Assembly: GCA_904419495.1 (NCBI GenBank)
Contig: CAJFRV010000008.1
Location: 1 to 55,332 of the forward strand
Source: an uncultured Clostridia bacterium
GTDB taxonomy: Bacteria; Bacillota; Clostridia; TANB77; CAG-508
DNA: 55,332 bases
Reading direction: 5' to 3'
Shown: piece by piece, positions 9,520-17,835 of the stretch
Numbering within the stretch: the first letter of the stretch is position 1
Layout: the number at the start of each line of letters is the position of its first letter
The notes under the pieces: model-generated
What the model was told of the DNA's origin: nothing
The model's database searches: none
What the model saw: the letters and a program-made list of their open reading frames with translations, nothing else
Translations under genes and position numbers: made by a program

Positions 9520-10446
9520 ATGAATCAAATCTTAGCAACCAGTAATGCAACTAAAGCAAAAACTAAAAAAAATAGGGGAGCAGGACCAGCTGATATAAAG
9601 ACAGTAGTTAGAGTATTTGCTATCATAATGTTGATATTTGGTATTTTTATGATAGGAACAGGATCATATGCAATATATAAAGATAATGAAGCTAAAAATG
9701 AAGCTACAACAAAACCTGTAATAACAGAAACACTTAATGAAGACGGCACAGCAATCAAATTAAGTGTAACACATGATAAAGCAATAGATAGAATAGAATA
9801 CAGCTGGAATAATGGTGAAGTTCAAACAATAACAGGAAATGGAAGAAGAAATATAGAAATAGATATAGAAATTCCCGGAGGAACCAATATATTAAATGTA
9901 AAAGCAATTGACGTACAAGGACAAGAAATTTCAACAGATAAAGAATATACAGCAGACGATATTATCAATTTATCTGTTTCTGGAAGCAAGTTGAAAATAA
10001 CAGCAGAAAATGAAACAGAAATAGCTTATATGACTTATAGATGGGATGAAGATGAAGAACAAAGAATTGATATTAATGCAACAACAGTGGATCAGGAAAT
10101 TGATATACCAATGGGAGAACATAATTTAACAGTTATACTAGTAGATGTAAATAATGAGACAATCACCAAAGAACAGAAAGTAAAAGGTGTAACAAAACCA
10201 ACGATAGATATAGGAGTTGACGATGCACACGAATATTATTTAATCACAATTTCAGATGAAACTGGATTAGAAAGAGTAGAATTTACAATTAGAGGAGAAG
10301 AAAAAACGGTTACAGTTGAAAATGGAGAAACAGAGTTAAAATATAAATTGAAATTGAATGATGGTGATGAAAACAGATTAGAAATCACAGCATACAATGT
10401 TGATGGAATTGCTTCTGATACACAAAAAGTTAGTGCAAGTAAATAA
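9520..10446 (+). CDS. Membrane-anchored protein with Ig-like repeats
   Basis: This 308-residue protein has a short basic cytoplasmic N-terminus, one membrane segment at about residues 25-50 and a large extracellular part. The extracellular region is rich in beta-strand patterns and looks like three tandem Ig-like modules, with recurring pieces such as IEYSWNNGEVQTI, MTYRWDEDEEQRI and VEFTIRGEEKTV. Similar modules occur in bacterial surface proteins of the Bacterial Ig or adhesin type. The start at 9520 is chosen because AAAGAGGTG precedes it and the promoter sits just upstream. It lies next to the giant surface protein, so a shared role at the cell surface is possible but unproven. Confidence 0.6.
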   Translation: MNQILATSNATKAKTKKNRGAGPADIKTVVRVFAIIMLIFGIFMIGTGSYAIYKDNEAKNEATTKPVITETLNEDGTAIKLSVTHDKAIDRIEYSWNNGEVQTITGNGRRNIEIDIEIPGGTNILNVKAIDVQGQEISTDKEYTADDIINLSVSGSKLKITAENETEIAYMTYRWDEDEEQRIDINATTVDQEIDIPMGEHNLTVILVDVNNETITKEQKVKGVTKPTIDIGVDDAHEYYLITISDETGLERVEFTIRGEEKTVTVENGETELKYKLKLNDGDENRLEITAYNVDGIASDTQKVSASK

Positions 10447-10454
10447 CTTCAAAA

Positions 10455-10481
10455 TTTCCCTACATATATTATGTAGGGAAA
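10455..10481 (+). other. Intergenic hairpin
   Basis: TTTCCCTACA and TGTAGGGAAA form a perfect 10-bp stem between two genes. It lacks a T run, so it may be a weak terminator or an mRNA-stabilising hairpin. Confidence 0.5.
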
Positions 10482-10498
10482 TAGATTAAGGGGAAAAA

Positions 10499-11287
10499 AT
10501 GGATAATACTTTTTTTCATATATTAACATATTTTGTTATTTATTCATTTTTGGGATGGATTCTTGAAAGTACTGTAAGAACAATTTGTGAAAGAAAAATC
10601 ATAAATACAGGTTTTTTGATAGGACCATTTTGTCCTATATATGGGTTTGGTGCTATTATTATGATATTATTTTTAGACAGTTATAAAAATAATATCATAC
10701 TTTTATTTATTATTTCATTTATTGTATTAACATTATGGGAATATATTGTAGGTGTACTTTTAGAAAAGGCATTTCATACAAAATATTGGGACTATTCAGA
10801 CCAAAAATTTAATTATAAAGGGAGAATTTGTTTATTAAATTCTATTGCATGGGGCGTATTAGGTGTTTTATTTATAAAATATATACATCCTTCTATTATA
10901 CATATACTAGGAAATTTAAATTTTACATATGTAGCTATTGTAGCTAGTATAATAACTCTCATATTATTAATAGATGCTATCATTAGTGTTGTAAAAATTA
11001 AAAATATCAGGTCTACATTAGAAAAAATAGAAGAAATTAATGAACAAATAAAACAAAAACTAGTAGAATTAAAAGATAAAGAAAAAATCTCAGCAAATGA
11101 TAATGTACAAAAACTTATACATAATCTAAAAATGAGAAGGGATAAAACAATAAAACATTTATATAGAAGAGCATATAGATTAAAAAAGGCTTTCCCAGCT
11201 ATAGATACAAAGGAATTTACAGAAATTTTGAACAAAAAAATTGAATTTAAACATATAAAAAATAAAAAAGAAAAAAAGGGTGAATGA
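10499..11287 (+). CDS. Putative ABC-transporter type IV membrane protein (CmpB family)
   Basis: This is a multi-pass membrane protein with about five hydrophobic segments in the first 165 residues and a basic coiled-coil cytoplasmic tail. The N-terminus (FLGWILEST), the GPFCPIYGFGA stretch and the WDYSDQKFNYKGRICL motif match what I know of the ABC_trans_CmpB family (PF06541), whose function is poorly defined. The gene ends one base before the ATG of the GGDEF gene, so the two are probably translationally coupled. Confidence 0.7.
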   Translation: MDNTFFHILTYFVIYSFLGWILESTVRTICERKIINTGFLIGPFCPIYGFGAIIMILFLDSYKNNIILLFIISFIVLTLWEYIVGVLLEKAFHTKYWDYSDQKFNYKGRICLLNSIAWGVLGVLFIKYIHPSIIHILGNLNFTYVAIVASIITLILLIDAIISVVKIKNIRSTLEKIEEINEQIKQKLVELKDKEKISANDNVQKLIHNLKMRRDKTIKHLYRRAYRLKKAFPAIDTKEFTEILNKKIEFKHIKNKKEKKGE

Positions 11288-11288
11288 G

Positions 11289-12212
11289 ATGATTCAAGAA
11301 ATCTATATTATTGATGATGATGACTCGTCTATTGTTATATTTAGAGAGTTATTTAAAAATGATAAGGACTATAAATTCATTAGTGTAAAATCTGAGCAAA
11401 TTGATATTGCATTGAAAAATATTCCTTCATTGATTATTATTAATGAAGATGCAATTGATAGAGATGTTGTTGGACTTTGTAAACAAATTAGACGAGATGA
11501 GGATAACAAGATAACTCCCGTAATTGTTGTTTCTTCTAATAATGATAAAGAACATAGAATGAAAATTTTAAGAGAATCCATAGAATATTATATAAAGAAA
11601 CCAGTAGATGAAGAATATTTATATTTTACAGTAAAGAATTTAAATAGATTACTTTCAAATAACAGAAGAGTAAGTCCACTTACAGGATTACCGGGAAATG
11701 TTCAAATACACGCAGAATTAAAGAAAAGGATATCAAATGATGAACCATTTTCTGTGTTATATTTAGACCTAGATAATTTCAAAGCATATAACGATGTTTA
11801 TGGATTTGTAAAAGGAGATCAAATAATAGAATTTACTGCAGAAACAATCTTAAGAGGCGTTCATAATAATTTTACGGAGGAAGCTTTTGTTGGACATATT
11901 GGTGGAGATGATTTTGTAGCAATATTGCCATCAACAAATTGTGAAAAAATATGTCAAAATATATTAGCAATGTTTGATGGGCAAGTAAAAAGATTTTTCA
12001 CAGAAAGAGACATAGAAAAAGGATATATAGAGGTAGAGAATAGAAAAGGAATTATAGAACAATTTCCATTAACTTCACTTTCTATTGGTGTAGTGGTTGC
12101 TGATCCGGGAAGATTTCACAATATCCTTGAAATAGGAGAAGTAGGAGCACAAGTAAAGCATGCTGCTAAATCTGTAATGGGTAGTAGTTATGCAGTAGAT
12201 AGAAGAAAATAG
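11289..12212 (+). CDS. Receiver-GGDEF protein (probable diguanylate cyclase)
   Basis: The N-terminal part (about residues 1-125) has a response-regulator receiver fold: the acidic cluster IDDDD and the lysine in YIKKPVD are present. At the phosphoacceptor position (end of LIIIN) there is asparagine instead of aspartate. The C-terminal part is a GGDEF domain with SPLTGLPGN, LYLDLDNFKAYND and the signature GGDDF, a variant usually compatible with cyclic-di-GMP synthesis. ATG 11289 is preferred to the in-frame GTG at 11280, because AAAAGGG lies 8 bases before it. The protein probably makes c-di-GMP in response to a signal other than phosphorylation. Confidence 0.8.
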   Translation: MIQEIYIIDDDDSSIVIFRELFKNDKDYKFISVKSEQIDIALKNIPSLIIINEDAIDRDVVGLCKQIRRDEDNKITPVIVVSSNNDKEHRMKILRESIEYYIKKPVDEEYLYFTVKNLNRLLSNNRRVSPLTGLPGNVQIHAELKKRISNDEPFSVLYLDLDNFKAYNDVYGFVKGDQIIEFTAETILRGVHNNFTEEAFVGHIGGDDFVAILPSTNCEKICQNILAMFDGQVKRFFTERDIEKGYIEVENRKGIIEQFPLTSLSIGVVVADPGRFHNILEIGEVGAQVKHAAKSVMGSSYAVDRRK

Positions 12213-12224
12213 ATGTCCAATTGT

Positions 12225-12337
12225 CGGTCAATGGGACGGAAAATGGGTCAATGGGGACGGAGAAGAATGACACAATTTTTCAAAATTGTGTCATTCTTCT
12301 CCGTCCCCATTGACCCATTTTCCGTTTTCATTGACCC
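12225..12337. repeat. Long palindromic element with GGGGACGG tips
   Basis: Two arms of about 54 bases pair almost perfectly around a very short loop (AATTTTTCAAAATT). Each arm contains the motif GGTCAATGGGGACGGA or close variants twice. It starts 13 bases after the stop of the GGDEF gene. The right end runs into a T run, so it would also terminate transcription. Confidence 0.8.
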
Positions 12338-12408
12338 ATTTTTTTGTTCTAAAAAATCAAAGATGTAATAAACTATGTATGATAATAAATATATTGTAGG
12401 AGTTTATT

Positions 12409-13129
12409 ATGAATAGAAATCAAATAAAAAGAACGATTATATTATTAATGACAATTGCCATTAGCTTTTCATATGCAAGTACAAAACAATACAAAAGAAA
12501 TATTGGAGAAGCTGTTCAAGTAACTTCATTACCAATATCAAATAAAGTAGTCATATTAGATGCTGGCCATGGTACGCCAGATGAACGGAGCAGAAAGTAA
12601 AAATGGTACAACAGAAGCACAAATTAATTTAAAAATCGTTTTAAAAATACAACAATTATTAGAACAATCTGGTTGTACAGTAATTCTTACGAGATCAGAT
12701 GAAAATGCTATATATGATTTAGATTCTAAAACATTAAAACAAAAAAAGATTTCAGATATTCATAATAGAGTTAAAATTGGTAATGAATCTTCAGCGGATA
12801 TATTTGTTTCCATACATTTAAATAAAATATCACAGCAGCAATATTATGGATGGCAGACATTTTTTAATTTAAATAATGAAAAAAGTAAAACTTTGGCAGA
12901 AAAGATACAATCAAATTTGAATGAGGCAATACAAAAAGAAAATAAAAGGATTGCCATGAAATTAAATACAGTATATCTTATGAAACATGTAGAAATACCA
13001 ATTAGTATTGTAGAATGCGGATTTTTATCCAATCCTCAAGAAGAAATACAACTACAAGAGGATGAGTATCAAAATAGGTTAGCTTGGGGAATTTATAATG
13101 GGATTATTAGCTATTTTGAAGAAGTATAA
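12409..13129 (+). CDS. cwlD: N-acetylmuramoyl-L-alanine amidase CwlD-like, with an internal +1 frame change
   Basis: This zinc amidase (Amidase_3 type) cleaves the stem peptide from muramic acid. In spore formers CwlD prepares cortex peptidoglycan for muramic-delta-lactam formation. There is a signal/anchor segment at residues 8-25, followed by the zinc motif VVILDAGHGTPDE, LTRSDE, the second zinc histidine in FVSIHLN and the catalytic glutamate in IVECGFLSNP. The frame breaks at codon 60, CGG (12586-12588). Removing the C gives DEGAESKNGTTEAQ, the expected family sequence, and a 239-residue product. The neighbouring NodB-like gene fits a cortex role. It is either a pseudogene, a sequencing error or a recoded gene. 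Confidence 0.85.
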
Positions 13130-13199
13130 ATAAAAGGAAAGTAATAAATAAAAAAAATAGACATATAATTAAATATCATGACACAAGAGGAGGAAATAT

Positions 13200-13970
13200 A
13201 TGTTTATTGTCTTTAACAAACAAAAAATTTATACATATTGCATATCTATTGTAACCGTTGTTTTATTATTCTGTATAGCAGGTACTATAACAAATGAAAA
13301 GGCAGCTATAACAACCTCCTCTACAAATGAAAAATTATTACCAATATATAATGTACAGACTGAAGAAAATAAAGTAGCACTAACAATGAATTGTGCATGG
13401 AATGCAGAAGATATAGATACTATATTAAAAATATTAGAAGAAAATAATGCTAAGATAACGTTTTTTATGGTAGGAGATTGGATAGATAAATACCCAGAAG
13501 CAGTAAGAAAAATTTGTGATGCAGGTCATGAGATTGGAACACACAGCGACACACATCCACATGTGAATAATTTAAGTTATGAAGAAAATATAAAAGAAAT
13601 TGAAAAAAGTAATGACAAAATTGAAAAAATTACGGGAACTAGGACAAATTTATATAGAACACCTTATGGAGAATACAATACAACAGTAATAAAGGCAGCA
13701 CAGGATAAAGGATATTATACCATACAGTGGAGTTTGGATACTTTAGATTATACAGGAATTACTGGAGACGAAATGTGGAATCGAATAAAAGATAAAATAG
13801 GTTCAGGAGATATTATATTAATGCATAATGGAACAGAACATACAGCAGATAGCTTAGGAATGCTATTGCAAAATATTAAGAAAAAAGGATTAGAAGTTGT
13901 AAAAGTATCAGAATTAATTTATAAAGACAATTATCAAATAGATATAAAAGGGACACAAATAAAAAATTAA
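13200..13970 (+). CDS. NodB-fold polysaccharide deacetylase-like protein
   Basis: This secreted or membrane-anchored protein has one N-terminal hydrophobic segment (residues 11-30) and a NodB-fold domain. Motif 2 (HSDTHPH, metal-binding histidines), motif 3 (RTPYGEYN) and the late LMHN histidine are intact. Motif 1, normally TFDDG, reads TMNCAW here, so the catalytic-base and metal-binding aspartates are absent. In spore formers, PdaA-type deacetylases act after CwlD to make muramic-delta-lactam, and the gene sits right after cwlD. Whether it is active, works by an altered mechanism or only binds sugar is unclear. Confidence 0.75.
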   Translation: MFIVFNKQKIYTYCISIVTVVLLFCIAGTITNEKAAITTSSTNEKLLPIYNVQTEENKVALTMNCAWNAEDIDTILKILEENNAKITFFMVGDWIDKYPEAVRKICDAGHEIGTHSDTHPHVNNLSYEENIKEIEKSNDKIEKITGTRTNLYRTPYGEYNTTVIKAAQDKGYYTIQWSLDTLDYTGITGDEMWNRIKDKIGSGDIILMHNGTEHTADSLGMLLQNIKKKGLEVVKVSELIYKDNYQIDIKGTQIKN

Positions 13971-14031
13971 TATGTATAAAATTGGAAATATAGGGAAGAA
14001 TAAATATAGATTTTTTAGGAGATATAAGGAA

Positions 14032-14526
14032 ATGCATTTTATTGGTATTTTTTCAAATTATTTAGAATTTGAAATAATAAAAGAAAATATAGAAAACCAT
14101 ATAAAACAAAAAAATTTACAACTTATTCATATAACTTCTGGAAATATAGACAATATGAAAAACATAGTATTTGAAACAATATTATTATGTGATAAGACTA
14201 ATATAAAAGAAGCACAAAAAGATATATTAAATAAAATATGTAGTAATTGCAAGTATATCATTATGAATGCAGATGTATTTGGTAATACAAAAATAATAAA
14301 CAAGAAGATGAGTAATTGTATAACATATGGATTAAATCAAAAATCGACAATAACAGTTTCTAGTATTCAAGAAGACAAAGCTATCATATATGTACAAAGA
14401 AATCTAAAAAATATAGAAGAAAAAGAAATTGAAATGGGAGAAACAAGTATAGATTTAAAGGATAAAAAACAAATTTCTATCGAAGCAATTCTAGCAATAT
14501 TTTCAATTTTTCTTATATACAACTAG
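14032..14526 (+). CDS. Hypothetical protein, possibly Mur-ligase related
   Basis: This is a 164-residue protein of unknown function. The internal ATG at 14032 is chosen because AGGAGATATAAGGA precedes it, while the ORF-track start at 13972 has no ribosome binding site. The middle of the protein (IIMNADVFG ... CITYGLNQKSTITVSSI) loosely resembles the region after the central domain of Mur ligases. No ATP-binding loop is visible, so it would be a fragment or a distant relative. The C-terminus is hydrophobic (ILAIFSIFLIYN). It directly follows the NodB-like gene and may share its transcript. Confidence 0.5.
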   Translation: MHFIGIFSNYLEFEIIKENIENHIKQKNLQLIHITSGNIDNMKNIVFETILLCDKTNIKEAQKDILNKICSNCKYIIMNADVFGNTKIINKKMSNCITYGLNQKSTITVSSIQEDKAIIYVQRNLKNIEEKEIEMGETSIDLKDKKQISIEAILAIFSIFLIYN

Positions 14527-14584
14527 AAAAATCATTGAAAAATAAGGTTTTTTTACAAAAATATTACAATTTTAACTTTTTATG

Positions 14585-14613
14585 TAGACAAAACCCTGAA
14601 AATGTTGTATAAT
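14585..14613 (+). promoter_or_regulatory. Promoter of the SSB-like gene
   Basis: TAGACA and TATAAT are separated by 17 bases, about 65 bases before the TTG start at 14680. Confidence 0.55.
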
Positions 14614-14679
14614 AAGAAATGTAAGTTAATGCCAATAAAAAAATACAATCGATAAATAAAATTTAAGGAGGAAAATAAA

Positions 14680-15384
14680 TTGGATACAAATTATTTAGAA
14701 AACAACTATTTAACATTAGTTGGAAAAGTTACAGGAGAAAAAAAATTTAGTCATGAAATTTATGGAGAAAGATTTTATATTTTTAATTTAGAAATCCCTC
14801 GTTTAAGTGGGGTATCAGATCTTATACCAATCACAATTTCAGAAAGACTAATTAGTGAAGATACATTAACTGAAGGACAAAAATTATTAGTAAAAGGACA
14901 ATTTAGATCATATAATAGTTATGAAAGCGAAAAAAATAGGTTAATCTTAACTGTATTTGCTAAAGATGTTAAAGTCATATCTGAGGAAGAACAAAGTGAA
15001 GAAGAAAATGAAATAACTAGAAAAGATGTTATAACAAATGAGGTAGTTTTAGTTGGATATATTTGTAAAAAACCAATCTATAGACAAACACCATTTGGTA
15101 GAGAAATAGCAGATATCTTACTTGCCGTGAATAGAGCATATAATAAATCAGACTATATTCCATGTATTGCATGGGGAAGAAATGCAAGATTTTGTCAAAA
15201 CCTTGAAGTAGGTGCTCAAATAAAATTAGTAGGTAGAGTACAATCAAGAACATACGAAAAGAAACATGAAGATGGAAGCGTTGAAACAAGAGTAGCTTAT
15301 GAAGTTTCTGTAGGAAGTTTAGAAGTTATTGAAGAAAATGATAACGAAACTACTATTGAAACAGAAAATCAAGAGGCTGTCTAA
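14680..15384 (+). CDS. Single-stranded DNA-binding protein-like, two OB folds
   Basis: The 234-residue protein has two successive OB-fold-like halves. The second (about residues 115-220) is clearly SSB-like, with NEVVLVGYICKKP, a strand ending in IPCIAWGRNARF and the LVGRVQSRTYEKK stretch. The first half (NYLTLVGKVTGEKKF) is a diverged copy. An acidic linker separates them, and the C-terminus is acidic but lacks the classic DDDIPF tip, so this is probably not the replicative SSB. Translation starts at TTG, supported by AAGGAGG seven bases upstream. A role in DNA repair, recombination or competence is plausible. Confidence 0.7.
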   Translation: MDTNYLENNYLTLVGKVTGEKKFSHEIYGERFYIFNLEIPRLSGVSDLIPITISERLISEDTLTEGQKLLVKGQFRSYNSYESEKNRLILTVFAKDVKVISEEEQSEEENEITRKDVITNEVVLVGYICKKPIYRQTPFGREIADILLAVNRAYNKSDYIPCIAWGRNARFCQNLEVGAQIKLVGRVQSRTYEKKHEDGSVETRVAYEVSVGSLEVIEENDNETTIETENQEAV

Positions 15385-15471
15385 GATATAAATAGCAATG
15401 AAAAAAGAAACTGACCTGACTAGCAAGCAAGGATTGCAGTCAGTGCCCAGAACCTTATTATATTTGATAAT
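15385..15471 (+). other. Possible structured leader or small RNA
   Basis: This stretch between the SSB-like gene and the terminator has a base composition unlike the nearby spacers. It includes arms that can pair (ACTGAC with GTCAGT) around a GCAAGCAAGGATTGC core. I could not match it to a known RNA family. It may be a leader or small RNA ended by the adjoining terminator. Confidence 0.25.
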
Positions 15472-15509
15472 AAAAAGTTTGAAAGGTCTAGTCTTTTCAA
15501 ACTTTTTTT
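15472..15509 (+). terminator. Intrinsic terminator
   Basis: AAAAAGTTTGAAAG and CTTTTCAAACTTTTTTT form a strong stem followed by a T run. Confidence 0.85.
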
Positions 15510-15579
15510 GATATAATCCATTTTGAAAATAAATATTTTTTAGTTTGAATAATAATAAGCAAATTTGTGGAGGATAAAA

Positions 15580-17271
15580 ATGTTTAAACGAGAAGAAAAA
15601 AATAAGAAAAGTGAAAATAAAAAGGGAATATTGCAATCTAAATGGATGTTTGGAATTATAGCAATCATATTAATTGCTATATTTTGTGTTGCTATGACAC
15701 CAGTAACATTGCAAAATGATACATTTTATACCATAAAAATAGGGGAACAAATAACGAAAACAGGAATTGATATGCAAGATCATTTTTCATGGCATGAAGA
15801 CTTGGAATATACTTATCCACATTGGCTATATGATTTAATAACGTACGAAATTTATTCTAACTTTGGTATGGATGGAATTTATATAACAACTTGTATATTG
15901 GCTGCCATTTTAGGAATTTCTTTATATATGGTAAATACTAAAATAACTAAGAATCAAATTATTTCATTTATATTAACAGTTTTAGTGATATATGTATTAA
16001 GAGATTATATTGCAGCAAGAGCACAGTTAGTTACTTTTATTTTATTTGTTTGGATTATCTATTCAATAGAGATGTTTCTAAAAAGCAGAAAAATTAGATA
16101 TGCTGTTGGACTAATTGTAATTTCAACATTAATTGCAAATTTACATGTAGCGGTTTGGCCATTTATATTTGTTTTATTTTTACCATATATAGCAGAATAT
16201 ATATTATCAATATTAGCAGAAATAGTTATTTATAGAAAATTAAAAATAAGTATATTAAAATTAGAAATTAGTATATTAACAAAATTAGGAAAAAATGTTG
16301 ATAAAAAAGTAGAATTAGAAAAAGAACTACAAGATATAATTGCTAAAAATCAAAAAGTAAGAATAAAAAGAGAAGAAGATTTAAAAAATCCATATAAAAT
16401 AAAATTAACAAAAAATTCTAATGTAAAATGGCTAATATTAGTAATGGTTATATGTGCATTTACAGGATTATTAACACCACTAGGAGATACACCATATACT
16501 TACTTATATAAAACAATGCAAGGAAATACAACCCAAAATATTAATGAACACTTACCAATGACAATTGTAGATGAAACTGAAGCATTATCAGCAATTGTTC
16601 TAATCTTAGCAATTTTAACTTTTACAAAAACGAAAATTAAATTAAGTGATTTATTTATGATAGGCGGACTATGTTATTTAATGCTGGCGTCTAAAAGACA
16701 AATTACTATGTTTTGTATTATTGGTGTATTAGTAGTAAATAAAATGATATGTGCACTGATTGAATTATATACAAAAAATGGATTAGAAAGAACATTTAAA
16801 TGGGCTACTACAAAACTAGCCTACATAGTAATGATTGGTATTATGTTAGGTTTAAGTTATCATTTTTATGAACCAAAACAAAATGATAAATATATAGATG
16901 CAAGTGATTATCCAGTACAAGCCTGTGATTATATTTTAGAAAATATAGATCTAACGACTGCTAGGTTTTATAATGAATATAATTATGGAAGTTATTTGAT
17001 ATATAGAGGAATTCCTGTTTTCATTGATTCTAGAGCTGATTTATATGCACCAGAATTTAGTGGAAAAAAAGATGATATTTTTATGGATTTTATAAATACA
17101 TCTAGCATAGGAACATTTTATGAAGATACATTCAAAAAGTATGATATTACACATGTTATCACATATAAAAATTCTAAAGTTAATATGATTATTACAGAAA
17201 CGAAAGATCCGAATTATAAAAAATTATATGATGATAAATATTTTGTAGTATACGAAAGATTAAATGTATAA
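15580..17271 (+). CDS. Polytopic membrane protein, GT-C-like
   Basis: This 563-residue protein has about ten membrane segments. A conserved-looking loop after the first of them (YTIKIGEQI ... DHFSWHEDLEYTYPHWLYD) contains acidic and histidine residues, as in membrane glycosyltransferases of the GT-C fold. A cytoplasmic coiled-coil stretch lies near residues 210-270. The C-terminal soluble part (NEYNYGSYLIYRGIPVFIDSRADLY) is typical of a widespread but uncharacterised group. The start at 15580 follows TGGAGGATAAAA, and the earlier in-frame TTG is not used. Sugar transfer is a guess from overall layout. lspA follows closely. Confidence 0.55.
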   Translation: MFKREEKNKKSENKKGILQSKWMFGIIAIILIAIFCVAMTPVTLQNDTFYTIKIGEQITKTGIDMQDHFSWHEDLEYTYPHWLYDLITYEIYSNFGMDGIYITTCILAAILGISLYMVNTKITKNQIISFILTVLVIYVLRDYIAARAQLVTFILFVWIIYSIEMFLKSRKIRYAVGLIVISTLIANLHVAVWPFIFVLFLPYIAEYILSILAEIVIYRKLKISILKLEISILTKLGKNVDKKVELEKELQDIIAKNQKVRIKREEDLKNPYKIKLTKNSNVKWLILVMVICAFTGLLTPLGDTPYTYLYKTMQGNTTQNINEHLPMTIVDETEALSAIVLILAILTFTKTKIKLSDLFMIGGLCYLMLASKRQITMFCIIGVLVVNKMICALIELYTKNGLERTFKWATTKLAYIVMIGIMLGLSYHFYEPKQNDKYIDASDYPVQACDYILENIDLTTARFYNEYNYGSYLIYRGIPVFIDSRADLYAPEFSGKKDDIFMDFINTSSIGTFYEDTFKKYDITHVITYKNSKVNMIITETKDPNYKKLYDDKYFVVYERLNV

Positions 17272-17289
17272 AAGATAAAAGAGGTATTT

Positions 17290-17790
17290 ATGAGAAAAGA
17301 AGAAAAGAAAAAATTAAAAAAACTCTATTTTATAATAGGTATTATCATATTTTTCATTATATTTGTAGATCAATTAACAAAAGTATTGGTAATACATTAT
17401 GGAGAGATAACGATAATTTCTAATTCATTGATATTAAAAGCAAATGAATTAAATAATGGAATATATGATGAAACATCAAGGGCTGTCACGATATTAACAA
17501 ATTTGGTAATTGTATTTATCATATTTGGAATTATAAAAAGTAATAACCAATTTGTAACCAATAAAACAAAAATATTATTAAGTTTTGCTTTAGCAGGTGG
17601 AATTAGCAATATTATTGATAGAATTTGTAGAGGTGGCGTGGTAGAATATATTCATATTACAAATTTTCCAGCATTTAATATTGCAGATATTTGTATTGCA
17701 ATTGGTTGGATATCTTTTGTAGCTATATTTGCAGCTTTTTCTGCAAAAGAATTGACTCATAAAAAACAAATAAAGGAAAAAAATAAATAG
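17290..17790 (+). CDS. lspA: Lipoprotein signal peptidase (signal peptidase II)
   Basis: This is the membrane aspartic protease that removes signal peptides from prolipoproteins. Four hydrophobic segments are visible in 166 residues. The two catalytic aspartates lie in the conserved contexts GGISNIIDR and FPAFNIADICI. The opening VDQLTK motif is also present. It sits 18 bases after the membrane-protein gene and just before rluD, the common lspA-rluD order in Firmicutes. Confidence 0.93.
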   Translation: MRKEEKKKLKKLYFIIGIIIFFIIFVDQLTKVLVIHYGEITIISNSLILKANELNNGIYDETSRAVTILTNLVIVFIIFGIIKSNNQFVTNKTKILLSFALAGGISNIIDRICRGGVVEYIHITNFPAFNIADICIAIGWISFVAIFAAFSAKELTHKKQIKEKNK

Positions 17791-17835
17791 AATTCACTGA
17801 TAATTATAAAATTTATATAGAAAGGATTACTATAA

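Noticed and set aside
12225-12337. CRISPR array
   Set aside because: The repeated motif is an inverted pair inside one palindrome, not regularly spaced direct repeats with unique spacers.
12560-12570. ATG 12560 as the start of an independent amidase
   Set aside because: The first codons are out-of-frame cwlD sequence, and the zinc motif lies in the other frame. The two ORFs are one gene.
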